A DNA stretch of 13,631 bases from the NCBI GenBank assembly GCA_938082955.1, contig CALKDE010000092.1:1-13631 (forward strand). Direction: 5' to 3'. Below are positions 1 through 7,543 of this stretch, one piece after another. Positions within the stretch are counted from its first letter, which is position 1; each line of letters starts with the position of its first letter. A model generated the notes under the pieces. The model saw only the letters and a list, made by a program, of their open reading frames with translations, was not told where the DNA came from and did no database searches. The position numbers were made by a program, and so were the translations under genes. The DNA is from an uncultured Pseudomonadales bacterium (GTDB taxonomy: Bacteria; Pseudomonadota; Gammaproteobacteria; Pseudomonadales; Pseudohongiellaceae).

Positions 1-819
1 GGCGTAAAGAAATTTGCCGTTGCGGGCCTCTCTGCAGGCGCCATAGTGCAGGCGCTTATGCCGAACTACGCAATGGGGCAGCAGATCGCGCGCGATGACG
101 AACGCATTACCACCAGCTATGAGACACTGCCATCACCCGAAGGCAACGGCACTATACGCGGCTATCTAGTGCGCCCCTTTAGCGCAGACAGTCGCCGCGA
201 AACACCCTCTGAGCTGCCTGGCATCGTTGTTGTGCACGAGAATCGCGGGCTTAATCCCCACACCGAAGATGTTGCTCGTCGTTTCGCGCTGGCGAATTTC
301 ATGGCGTTCGCGCCGGACGTACTCACCTCCGTCGGGGGCTATCCCGGCGATGACTATCAGGGCGGGCAATTGTTTCGCGAGATCGACAACGATAAAAAAT
401 TTGAAGACATTGTAGCAAGCGCACTCTGGCTGAAAAGCCGTCCAGATTGCAGCGGTAAAATTGGCGTGACCGGCTTCTGTTATGGCGGCAGCGTTTCGAA
501 CCAACTCGCTGTAAGACTAGGTGGCGATCTTGCCGCTGCTGTGCCGTTCTACGGTGGTGGCGTCGCAGCCGCCGATGTGTCGAGTATTAAAGCGGCAGTA
601 CTCGTGCAACATGGGGCGCTCGATACGCGCCTGGTCGAAGCGTGGCCCACCTACGAGGCGGCACTGACAGCCGCCAATGTCACCCATGAAGGACACCTCT
701 ATCCAGGCGCCGTACATGGTTTTTTCAACGATGCTACGCCTGAGCGTTACGATGAGGCGGCAGCGACCGAGGCCTGGACGCGCACAGTAGATTGGTTCAA
801 TCGCTATGTTCGAGCATGA
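1..819 (+). CDS. Dienelactone hydrolase family protein, exported, 5' end missing
   Basis: This is an alpha/beta hydrolase of the dienelactone hydrolase (carboxymethylenebutenolidase, YghX-like) family. The frame is open from base 1, so the true start lies upstream; the first in-frame start-like codon (GTG at 46) is internal. The first residues, including KKFAVAGLSAGAIVQAL, look like the hydrophobic core of a signal peptide, probably Tat- or Sec-type, which suggests export. Family landmarks are VVVHENRGLNPH, the nucleophile elbow GFCYGG with catalytic Cys (codon 478-480), Asp in HGALDTR (622-624) and His in AVHGFFND (715-717). Together they give the Cys-Asp-His triad of the family. The family hydrolyses lactones and esters, classically dienelactone to maleylacetate. 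The exported YghX-like branch has no settled substrate, and nothing nearby indicates aromatic degradation. No terminator was seen directly after the stop. Family assignment is secure; substrate is unknown. Confidence 0.93.
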   Translation, partial: GVKKFAVAGLSAGAIVQALMPNYAMGQQIARDDERITTSYETLPSPEGNGTIRGYLVRPFSADSRRETPSELPGIVVVHENRGLNPHTEDVARRFALANFMAFAPDVLTSVGGYPGDDYQGGQLFREIDNDKKFEDIVASALWLKSRPDCSGKIGVTGFCYGGSVSNQLAVRLGGDLAAAVPFYGGGVAAADVSSIKAAVLVQHGALDTRLVEAWPTYEAALTAANVTHEGHLYPGAVHGFFNDATPERYDEAAATEAWTRTVDWFNRYVRA

Positions 820-1211
820 AGTTGGGGTGATTAGCTGGAGTCAACTTATACGGAGCAAGTCAATTTTTACAGTATTACTAAGTTAACTAGTTTGGAACGA
901 ATTATTCGTCTAATAACTAACTTTAAGCCATTAATTTCTGGTTGTTGAGATAGTTTGTACTAAGCCCAAAAGACGCAATTTGAAATTAATTTGTCAGTAC
1001 CTTAGAGTATTTTTTAACAATGCTGTCAGGGGTTGGCGCAGCTGGCTGAGTTCCATAATCGCCAACAATTCAAAAATGACTGATATACAGCTCAGTGAGC
1101 TATATATCGATCAATATCGTGTTAAATATTTGTCGCTAGGGTGAACCGAACTTACTCAAGCATCGGCTGTATAGTTATAAGTTAAAAAAATTCGTATTGA
1201 GTATCTAATCA
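820..1211. other. AT-rich intergenic region
   Basis: About 390 bases between the hydrolase stop and the ABC ATPase remnant hold no reading frame I can support. The stretch is clearly more AT-rich than its flanks. Its only notable structure is the palindrome at 1082-1108, listed separately. No convincing T-tract terminator follows the hydrolase. Confidence 0.6.
1082..1108. promoter_or_regulatory. Near-perfect 27-bp palindrome, possible operator
   Basis: Two 13-base arms (1082-1094 and 1096-1108) are reverse complements except at one position (C1088 against A1102). They surround a single central base, and the inner core is AGCTCA-G-TGAGCT. There is no adjacent T run, so it does not look like an intrinsic terminator. 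Its size and symmetry suit a binding site for a dimeric regulator. It sits about 100 bases before the ATPase remnant. No regulator gene is visible in the window, so operator function is inference. Confidence 0.4.
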
Positions 1212-1459
1212 ATGATTGAAGTTGAGGTCCTCAACTTTCGTCATCTCAAACAGCAGACCGATACTATTCAAGGCATCAATTTTCAAATTGCACAAGGCGA
1301 AATATTTGGCTTTCTCGGCCCCAGTGGGTCAGGCAAAAGCACCACACAGAAGTTACTAATCGGGCTGTTGGGAAATTACAGCGGCCGGTTGGTTCCTAAT
1401 TGTTCAGAAAATTCATTTTAGATGAACCACCATGCTTCGCTAAATTACTAAGCTATTAG
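1212..1459 (+). pseudogene. Decayed ABC transporter ATPase (Walker A fragment)
   Basis: The reading frame from the ATG at 1212 encodes 69 residues that match the start of an ABC-2 type exporter ATPase. It has a beta-strand opening, the run [19 protein letters not shown] and Walker A at residues 36-44. A normal subunit has about 220-310 residues. Here the similarity stops soon after residue 60 (LLGNYSG), and the Q-loop, the LSGGQ-type signature, the D-loop and the H-loop are absent. In another frame just downstream (1412-1429) is FILDEP, which resembles a Walker B ending. This hints at an internal deletion plus frameshift rather than simple truncation, but a four-residue LDEP match could be chance. 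That frame ends at the TAG at 1457-1459. No permease partner and no good ribosome binding site are visible. It is most likely a non-functional remnant of a drug- or lipid-export type transporter. Confidence 0.75.
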
Positions 1460-1483
1460 TGTCCCCCTCCCATTTCTTCTATC

Positions 1484-1636
1484 ATGTCCTCAATAACCAT
1501 TGGCAATAGCAATGCGCCCAAGGTGATTACCGCCGAAAAAGAGGCTGAGTTTATTTTGCAAGGCGCAGAGCAAGACTGTTATAAAGAACAGGACAATTTG
1601 GCCCACGCAGAAGAGGTTACTAGAAATGGTAGATAG
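1484..1636 (+). CDS. Doubtful 50-residue reading frame before the FAD dehydrogenase
   Basis: An ATG at 1484 opens 50 codons ending at TAG 1634-1636, which overlaps the first 11 bases of the next gene in a different frame. The product would be acidic and glutamate/glutamine-rich (for example EKEAEFILQGAEQDCYK) and soluble, with one cysteine. There is no recognisable domain or signal peptide, and no clear Shine-Dalgarno before the ATG. The frame is also open from 1460 to 1484, so it may be the tail of a gene eroded together with the neighbouring ATPase remnant. Otherwise it is a small leader-like gene translationally coupled to the dehydrogenase, or chance. I do not recognise it. Confidence 0.2.
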   Translation: MSSITIGNSNAPKVITAEKEAEFILQGAEQDCYKEQDNLAHAEEVTRNGR

Positions 1637-4529
1637 CAATCATAGCACTCTTGCCAGACGCCTCACAAAAGAGCTGCAGGGCGAGGTGCTGTTCGATAAT
1701 TTTAGCCGCGGGCGATATAGTACCGATGCATCTATTTATCAGATACAGCCGATTGGGGTTACAGTTCCGAAAACAGAGCAGGATGTACAAATTGCCCTAC
1801 AGATAGCCGTGAATGAAGGTATTCCGGTATTACCCAGAGGGGCTGGCACCTCACAAACCGGTCAGGCAATCGGTGAGGCACTGATCCTTGATACCACCAA
1901 GCACCTCAATCAGATACTGGAATTTGACGCCGAGGCTCGCACCGTCTGTGTTCAACCAGGCATGGTGTTAGATCATCTAAACAACTTCCTCAAACCCCAT
2001 GGCCTATTCTTTCCAGTCGATGTTTCAACAGCAAATCGTGCAACCCTAGGAGGAATGACCGGCAATAACAGCTGTGGTTCCCGGTCTATTCGCTACGGTA
2101 ATATGGTGCACAACGTTCATGCTATCGATGGCCTGCTGGCGGATGGCAGCCAGGTGCATTTTAAGACGTTGCATGAACGTAAACTCACTGATGAGGATCC
2201 GGCGCAAACCGAATTAATCAGAAAGATGCTGGCTCTTGGCGACAGGGAAGCGGCGGAAATAGCTCAGCGCTTTCCTGATTTACTCCGTCGAGTCGGTGGC
2301 TACAATATCGACGTACTCACACAACAAAGCCCGAATATGTCTCACTTGCTGGTGGGTTCCGAGGGCACACTGGCATTTTTCCAGCGCATTCACTTGAAAT
2401 TACAGGCCTTGCCGGCCCACAAGACTCTTGGAGTTTGTCACTTTCCTACCTTCTATGAAGCGATGGAGGCAACACAGCATATTGTCGAGTTGAACCCCAG
2501 CGCGGTTGAATTGGTTGATCGCACTATGATCGATCTGGCTAGAGATATTCCGATATTTGCAGGGACAGTTGACCGCTTTGTTAAAGGAGAACCTCAGGCA
2601 ATATTGTTGGTTGAATTTTCCGGTGAAGAACAGGAGGCTCAATTGCACAGCCTGTCCCAACTAGTCGAGTTGATGGAATCCATGGGTTTCACAAATTCAG
2701 TTGTCGAAGCTACGGACAATGAATTTCAACAAGCCATATGGGAGGTACGGAAATCCGGCCTCAATATTATGATGTCTATGAAGGGCGATGGAAAGCCAGT
2801 CTCGTTCATCGAAGATTGTGCTGTGGATCTAAAAGACCTTGCAGAATATACAAGCCGACTAACCGATATATTCCATAAACATGGAACAACTGGCACCTTT
2901 TACGCTCATGCCTCAGTAGGTTGCCTTCATGTTCGCCCTATTCTCAATATGAAAGAAGCAAGTGGGGCTCAGAAAATGCGGGCAATAGTAGAGGAGACTC
3001 TGGAAATTGTTCGCCAGTACAAAGGCTCCCATTCCGGTGAGCACGGAGACGGAATTGCTAGGTCTGAATTTCACCTACCCATGTTCGGACAACGCATGGT
3101 GAATTCTTTCGAGGAGGTAAAAGACAGTTTTGATCCGGCAGGTACATTTAATCCCGGCAAAATTGTGCGCCCTGAAAAAATGGACGACAGGAATCTATTT
3201 CGATTTTCTCCAAGCTATGCCATTGAGCCCATTGCTACCACCATGGACTGGTCGGACTGGGGGAGTTTCAACCAGGCGCTGGAAATGTGTAATAACAACG
3301 GTGCCTGTAGAAAGTCAGATGTCGCCGTTATGTGCCCGTCTTATAGAGTAAGTTCAGATGAACAACACCTCACTCGAGGTCGCGCAAATACTCTACGACT
3401 TGCTGTTAGCGGTCAGTTGGGGCCCCAAGCACTATCTTCGGACGCCATGTTCGACACCATGGCACTGTGTGTTTCCTGTAAGGGCTGTAAGCGTGAATGC
3501 CCAACCGGCATCGATATGGCAAAGATGAAAATTGAATTCCTGCACCAGTATTATAAGAAAAATAGTCTGTCGTTGAAGGACCGTTTAGTCGCTTATTTGC
3601 CACGCTACGCTTATCGCATGAGGAACGTGTCTTTGCTGTTAAATCTACGAGATCAAATTCCCGGCTTGAAGAGTTTGTCGGAACTTGTGTTGGGCTTTAG
3701 CGCCAGACGTAATTTGCCAAAGTGGCGAAGTGATCAATTTCGACCAGAAATCGAAGTGCCGTCTCAGCCCGGGATTTCTTCTAAAGGCAAAGACGTGGTG
3801 CTGCTGGTGGACACTTTCAATAGTTGCTTCGAACCAGAAAATGCAAGAGCGGCATTGGCGGTACTAACCGCGGCAGGTTATTCGGTTCACGCGGCCGAAC
3901 CCGCCGATAAAGCTCGACCCCTGTGCTGTGGTCGAACCTTCCTCAGCAGCGGCATGGTGGATGAGGCGCGTGTGGAGGCACAACGTGTAATTGCTAGCCT
4001 CAGGCCTTTTGTGGAGCGGGGCATACCCATAGTCGGCCTTGAGCCTTCTTGCTTACTAACTTTAAGAGATGAATTTCCATCTCTGCTTCCCGGTGATGAA
4101 TCTACTGCCCTATCTCAACATGCTTTTCTCTTCGAGGAGTTTTTAGCAGCAGAAGCAGCCAAAGGTCAGTTACAGCTGAATCTGAAAGCATTGCCGGCGA
4201 AACGAGCCCTGCTCCATGGACACTGCCATCAGAAGGCATTCGCGGTCATGTCGTCGGTTCAAAAAGTACTCTCAATGGTGCCGGAGCTAGAAGTGGAAGT
4301 AGTAGAATCTAGTTGCTGCGGCATGGCCGGCTCATTCGGCTACGATGCCAAGTATTTCGATACCTCGATGAAGATGGGGGAATTAAGTCTGCTACCGGCT
4401 GTAAGAGAAGCGGATGCTGATTGTTTGATCATTGCAGATGGCACAAGTTGCAGGCACCAGATTCAGGATGGGGCAGGGCGAGAAGCGATTCATGTAGCAC
4501 GAGTTCTAGAGATGGCTCTGGCAGAGTGA
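1626..4529 (+). CDS. FAD-linked 2-hydroxyacid dehydrogenase fused to Fe-S and CCG domains (YdiJ-like)
   Basis: The 967-residue flavoprotein is predicted to oxidise a D-2-hydroxyacid to a 2-oxoacid and pass electrons through an iron-sulfur domain to the respiratory chain. An N-terminal PCMH/FAD_binding_4 domain (about 40-215) carries PRGAGTS at 70-76 and GGMTGNNSCGS at 142-152. An FAD-oxidase C-terminal domain (about 260-535) ends near SGEHGDG and FDPAGTFNPGK. A ferredoxin-like section has Cys 555, 561 and 570 and the canonical CxxCxxCxxxCP at 615/618/621/625. Two CCG cysteine-rich motifs lie at 767-768 and 897-898. The order is the GlcD + GlpC-like fusion of E. coli YdiJ (about 1018 residues), linked to D-2-hydroxyglutarate or D-lactate-type oxidation. 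There is no signal peptide or membrane helix, so it is probably cytoplasmic and peripheral. The ATG is supported by AAGAGG at 1611-1616, nine bases upstream. It converges with a GntP permease and a glyoxylate-type aminotransferase gene, which favours glycolate, glycerate or another short hydroxyacid. The substrate is not fixed by sequence. Confidence 0.9.
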   Translation: MVDSNHSTLARRLTKELQGEVLFDNFSRGRYSTDASIYQIQPIGVTVPKTEQDVQIALQIAVNEGIPVLPRGAGTSQTGQAIGEALILDTTKHLNQILEFDAEARTVCVQPGMVLDHLNNFLKPHGLFFPVDVSTANRATLGGMTGNNSCGSRSIRYGNMVHNVHAIDGLLADGSQVHFKTLHERKLTDEDPAQTELIRKMLALGDREAAEIAQRFPDLLRRVGGYNIDVLTQQSPNMSHLLVGSEGTLAFFQRIHLKLQALPAHKTLGVCHFPTFYEAMEATQHIVELNPSAVELVDRTMIDLARDIPIFAGTVDRFVKGEPQAILLVEFSGEEQEAQLHSLSQLVELMESMGFTNSVVEATDNEFQQAIWEVRKSGLNIMMSMKGDGKPVSFIEDCAVDLKDLAEYTSRLTDIFHKHGTTGTFYAHASVGCLHVRPILNMKEASGAQKMRAIVEETLEIVRQYKGSHSGEHGDGIARSEFHLPMFGQRMVNSFEEVKDSFDPAGTFNPGKIVRPEKMDDRNLFRFSPSYAIEPIATTMDWSDWGSFNQALEMCNNNGACRKSDVAVMCPSYRVSSDEQHLTRGRANTLRLAVSGQLGPQALSSDAMFDTMALCVSCKGCKRECPTGIDMAKMKIEFLHQYYKKNSLSLKDRLVAYLPRYAYRMRNVSLLLNLRDQIPGLKSLSELVLGFSARRNLPKWRSDQFRPEIEVPSQPGISSKGKDVVLLVDTFNSCFEPENARAALAVLTAAGYSVHAAEPADKARPLCCGRTFLSSGMVDEARVEAQRVIASLRPFVERGIPIVGLEPSCLLTLRDEFPSLLPGDESTALSQHAFLFEEFLAAEAAKGQLQLNLKALPAKRALLHGHCHQKAFAVMSSVQKVLSMVPELEVEVVESSCCGMAGSFGYDAKYFDTSMKMGELSLLPAVREADADCLIIADGTSCRHQIQDGAGREAIHVARVLEMALAE

Positions 4530-4612
4530 CATTGTCTGGTTTAGCCCTATCTATGATAGGTGAATTATCGCTTATTGCTTCCTGTTTTTGAGTAGAAACA
4601 CTGACAGGCAAT

Positions 4613-4634
4613 GCCCCTAAAGCACAAGAGGGGC
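4613..4634. terminator. Weak hairpin between convergent genes
   Basis: GCCCCT (4613-4618) and AGGGGC (4629-4634) form a six-base GC-rich stem with a ten-base loop. It lies in the 163-base gap between the dehydrogenase and the convergent permease. Neither strand shows a proper T run after the stem, so it is at best a modest shared terminator. Confidence 0.3.
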
Positions 4635-4692
4635 TAATAAAATTTCTATCTCTCTACCCCACAATGTGTGTCGGGAATCCTCGATTACAGAC

Positions 4693-6054
4693 TTAAATAA
4701 ATCCAGCAACCCACATTATACAGACAGCCGAAAACGACGTAATACCACCGACCAAGGTCGCGCCCCCGTAACTAAAAACGGCATCGGCGACACTTAATTT
4801 AGTTAATGATGTACACACCCAGAAATAACTGCTGTTCACATACTTAATAATTACCGAACCACTGGCTCCAGCCAACATAGCGGCTTCCGGGGATAAGCTC
4901 AGCGTTCCCAACATAGGCGCAACCAGCGATGCGGCGGTGATAACCCCAACAGTGGTAGAGCCGGTAATCAGATTGCCAATTATACCTATTACGAAGGGTA
5001 GCAATATGGTGGGTAGTCCATAATCGGTAAACATCATGGCAATAAAATCAACTGCCGGTGTGCCTCGCAATATTGCACTAAGCGAGCCGCCAAGTCCGGT
5101 AACAACCAAAATCATCGCAGACGTTCTAAGCGCCGCTTCCACCCATTCATCTTTTGCTTTTTCCCGCGCGTCGCTACTCTTAATATTTCGGTAAGCTAGC
5201 CATACACCAACTGATAGTGCGATTACTGGCCAACCTAAATAGGAGAAAATAGTTCTGAGTATATGACCCTCGTCGAATACCAGGCTGACAACACTCTGCG
5301 TACCTATCAGCACGATGGGAATCACTATGGGCATATACGAGCTTAGGGTGCTGGGTAATTCTTCTTCCGAGTGCTCAAAATCGCTGCCATCAAATTCATC
5401 TGAGGCTTGGGTCGTAATGCGCGGGCCCGCAACATAAACTCCCCAGGCCCAACAGCTTATGGACCCAAACAGGCAGGCAATACTGCCAAAGATAATTGTC
5501 TTGCCAATGTCAGCGCCTAACAGTGCAGCCGCCGCTAGTGGCCCCGGAGTAGGTGGAACGATCGCATGGGTTAATTGTAGAGCGCCGACTAAGCCGGTGG
5601 ACATTACGGCAATACTCACCCCCATACTCTTGGCGGCAGAGTGCACTAAGGGATTAAGAATAACGTAGGCAACGTCTGAAAAAATGGCAACACCAATGAT
5701 AAACCCGGTCAAGGTTAATGCCAGAGGCATCCGATTAGAGCCGATTAGATTCACCATAGATCGAGTGATGACCTGAATTGCGCCGGTATGTTTAAGTGCC
5801 TCGGCAATGATGGAGCCCAGCACTATCACTACTCCGATAGAGCCTAGAGTATTTCCAAAGCCGGTTTCGAAGGCATCAATAAAATTATTCTGCTGCACAC
5901 CTGGTAGAATACCAAATAGAAGGATCGGAACTAGCAAGGCGAAGAAGACATGCCACTTCCATTTAGCTATGAGAAAAAGCAGAAGGAAAATCACAACGGC
6001 GAAGCCGAGGAGAGATACCGCGGGGCTCATGCTAACTGCAGTAGATGGATCCAT
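4693..6054 (-). CDS. GntP-family organic acid permease
   Basis: The 453-residue very hydrophobic protein has roughly 12 membrane segments and usual GntP length (about 440-450). Family features are the segment containing FETGFGNTLGSIG (62-74), FSDVAYVILNPL (125-136) and the VPPTPGP turn at 166-172. These proteins are inner-membrane proton symporters for gluconate, related sugar acids, D-serine or short hydroxyacids. A hydrophilic cytoplasmic-type loop rich in Asp/Glu/Ser lies around residues 215-235, and the C-terminal half again has a long helix bundle. The ATG at 6054 is preceded by GGAG five bases upstream. The gene follows the aminotransferase gene with a 118-base gap on the same strand, so they may share a transcript. 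It converges with the flavoprotein dehydrogenase. I infer import of the hydroxyacid used by that enzyme; gluconate is less likely because no gluconate kinase or dehydratase is nearby. Confidence 0.9.
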   Translation of the reverse strand: MDPSTAVSMSPAVSLLGFAVVIFLLLFLIAKWKWHVFFALLVPILLFGILPGVQQNNFIDAFETGFGNTLGSIGVVIVLGSIIAEALKHTGAIQVITRSMVNLIGSNRMPLALTLTGFIIGVAIFSDVAYVILNPLVHSAAKSMGVSIAVMSTGLVGALQLTHAIVPPTPGPLAAAALLGADIGKTIIFGSIACLFGSISCWAWGVYVAGPRITTQASDEFDGSDFEHSEEELPSTLSSYMPIVIPIVLIGTQSVVSLVFDEGHILRTIFSYLGWPVIALSVGVWLAYRNIKSSDAREKAKDEWVEAALRTSAMILVVTGLGGSLSAILRGTPAVDFIAMMFTDYGLPTILLPFVIGIIGNLITGSTTVGVITAASLVAPMLGTLSLSPEAAMLAGASGSVIIKYVNSSYFWVCTSLTKLSVADAVFSYGGATLVGGITSFSAVCIMWVAGFI

Positions 6055-6172
6055 GAAAACTCCGGCATTATTTTTAGTATTAGTAAGTTTAGCTAAGCAT
6101 CGAGTTTCGTATAATCAATTTTTTTCTTCAAGGTCTTGGCAAGCAGAATCCAAACGAAAACGGTTAGTTGTC

Positions 6173-7354
6173 TTACGCGGAGTTTGCTAAAAATTCCAGC
6201 GCGGCATTCACGCCGCCCTTCTTATGAGGGACTCCGGCAATGTTCAAGCCCATTTCGACCCCGCTAAGGGCTCCAGCCAGCATCAACTCGTTGAAATCCC
6301 CGATATGGCCGATGCGAAAAACAGTGCCTTTCACCTTTCCTAGGCCCATCCCCAGCGACATGTTAAATCGATCCAGAATGATGTTTCTTAGCTCATCCGC
6401 GTCATAACCTTCCGGCATCAGCACGGCGGTGGTGGAATTTGAACATTCCTCAGGATTCACACAAAGATTCTCCAACCCCCAACCTGCTACAGCTAACTGC
6501 GTGGCTAATGCCAGGCGGTGGTGCCTGTCGAAGACAGTGGTCAACCCCTCGTCGTGCAACATACAAAGTGCTTCATCAAGACCGTAGAGAAGATTAGTAT
6601 TTGGTGTATAGGGGAAGTAACCTCGTTTATTGAGTTCCAGCATGGAATCCCAACTCCAATAGGAATGAGGAAATGTCGACAATTTGCTGGCTGCCAAGGC
6701 TTTTTCGCTAACAGCGTTAAAACATAAACCCGGGGGCAGCATTAAACCCTTTTGGGAAGCGCTAATAGTGACATCGATACCCCAGTCATCATGCCTCAGT
6801 TCAGTACATGCTAGAGAGGATACTGCATCCACCATGTACAAAGCGGGATGCTTGGCCGCGTCGATGGCCTTCCTGATTTTGGCGATATCGCTAGTCGCTC
6901 CACTAGAAGTTTCTGTGTGCACCGCCAGCACTGCCTTAATTTCATGTGACTGATCTTCTTTTAGATGATGCTCCACCACAGCAGCATCGATACCTTGACG
7001 CCAGTCCCCTTCCACCCAGATCACTTCCAAGCCTAGTTTAACCGCAACGTTCTTCCACAGGGTTGCGAAATGCCCAGTCTCGAAGGCCAGGACCTTATCT
7101 CCCAGGCAAAGCGTATTCAACAAAGACGATTCCCATCCACCGGTTCCCGAGGCTGGATAAATAAAGATAGGAGACTCAGTGTTGAAGACTAATCTTAGCT
7201 TATCCAAAATGCTGAGAGTCAGCGTTGCAAACTCTGGACCTCGATGGTCAATGGTGGGCTGAGCAATAGCACGAAGCACTCTGTCCGGCACATTGGATGG
7301 GCCAGGTATTTGCAAAAAATGCCTGCCTGCTTGATAAGTCTTATTCTTAGACAT
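6173..7354 (-). CDS. Class V aminotransferase, serine-/aspartate-glyoxylate type
   Basis: The 393-residue PLP enzyme is of fold type I, class V. It closely resembles serine-glyoxylate aminotransferases (SgaA) and the related aspartate-glyoxylate aminotransferase BhcA of the beta-hydroxyaspartate cycle. Visible landmarks are IPGPSNVPDRVL at 16-27, DHRGPEF at 36-42, the phosphate-binding ASGTGGWES at 68-76, HTETSSG at 146-152, Asp176 in MVDAVSS, the Schiff-base Lys202 in SASQKG and Arg347 in FRIGHIGD, expected to bind the substrate carboxylate. Length is normal for the family. It would transfer an amino group from serine, alanine or aspartate to glyoxylate to give glycine, in the cytoplasm. The upstream dinucleotide context gives only a weak AAGGA about a dozen bases from the ATG. 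The other beta-hydroxyaspartate cycle genes (aldolase, dehydratase, iminosuccinate reductase) are not in this window, so BhcA identity is not established. The adjacent hydroxyacid dehydrogenase makes glyoxylate a sensible substrate. Confidence 0.92.
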   Translation of the reverse strand: MSKNKTYQAGRHFLQIPGPSNVPDRVLRAIAQPTIDHRGPEFATLTLSILDKLRLVFNTESPIFIYPASGTGGWESSLLNTLCLGDKVLAFETGHFATLWKNVAVKLGLEVIWVEGDWRQGIDAAVVEHHLKEDQSHEIKAVLAVHTETSSGATSDIAKIRKAIDAAKHPALYMVDAVSSLACTELRHDDWGIDVTISASQKGLMLPPGLCFNAVSEKALAASKLSTFPHSYWSWDSMLELNKRGYFPYTPNTNLLYGLDEALCMLHDEGLTTVFDRHHRLALATQLAVAGWGLENLCVNPEECSNSTTAVLMPEGYDADELRNIILDRFNMSLGMGLGKVKGTVFRIGHIGDFNELMLAGALSGVEMGLNIAGVPHKKGGVNAALEFLANSA

Positions 7355-7526
7355 GCGCGTTGCTCGTTCCTTGATTACCTACTCTGAAAATTGTCTATCT
7401 GAGGCGAACCGGTAGTAGGCATGTTGCCGAGAGCCAATACTATTCGACAATCTGAAATAAATCATCTCAGGTCGCTGCCACTGCCGCCGCAATCGAATAC
7501 TAAAAACCTAGGGGTCGGCGAAAATT

Positions 7527-7539
7527 GCTAATGATTAGC
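7527..7539 (-). terminator. Possible weak terminator after the amidohydrolase
   Basis: A perfect palindrome with arms GCTAAT and ATTAGC around one base lies five bases beyond the amidohydrolase stop. On the minus strand it is followed by AATTTTCG. The stem is AT-rich and the single-base loop means that the real RNA stem would be only about five pairs. It is therefore a weak candidate. Confidence 0.25.
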
Positions 7540-7543
7540 TTTG

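Noticed and set aside
46..48. GTG as the start of the dienelactone hydrolase
   Set aside because: The frame is open to the left edge and encodes a signal-peptide-like stretch before this codon, so the start is outside the window.
820..1211. tRNA or small RNA gene in the AT-rich gap
   Set aside because: No cloverleaf, T-loop sequence or terminator-like end could be found; only the palindrome stands out.
5807..6190. Plus-strand 127-codon frame opposite the permease start
   Set aside because: It is antisense to the GntP permease and the end of the aminotransferase and has no recognisable domain.
6173..7354. Complete beta-hydroxyaspartate cycle
   Set aside because: Only a BhcA/SgaA-like aminotransferase is present; no aldolase, dehydratase or iminosuccinate reductase lies in the window.
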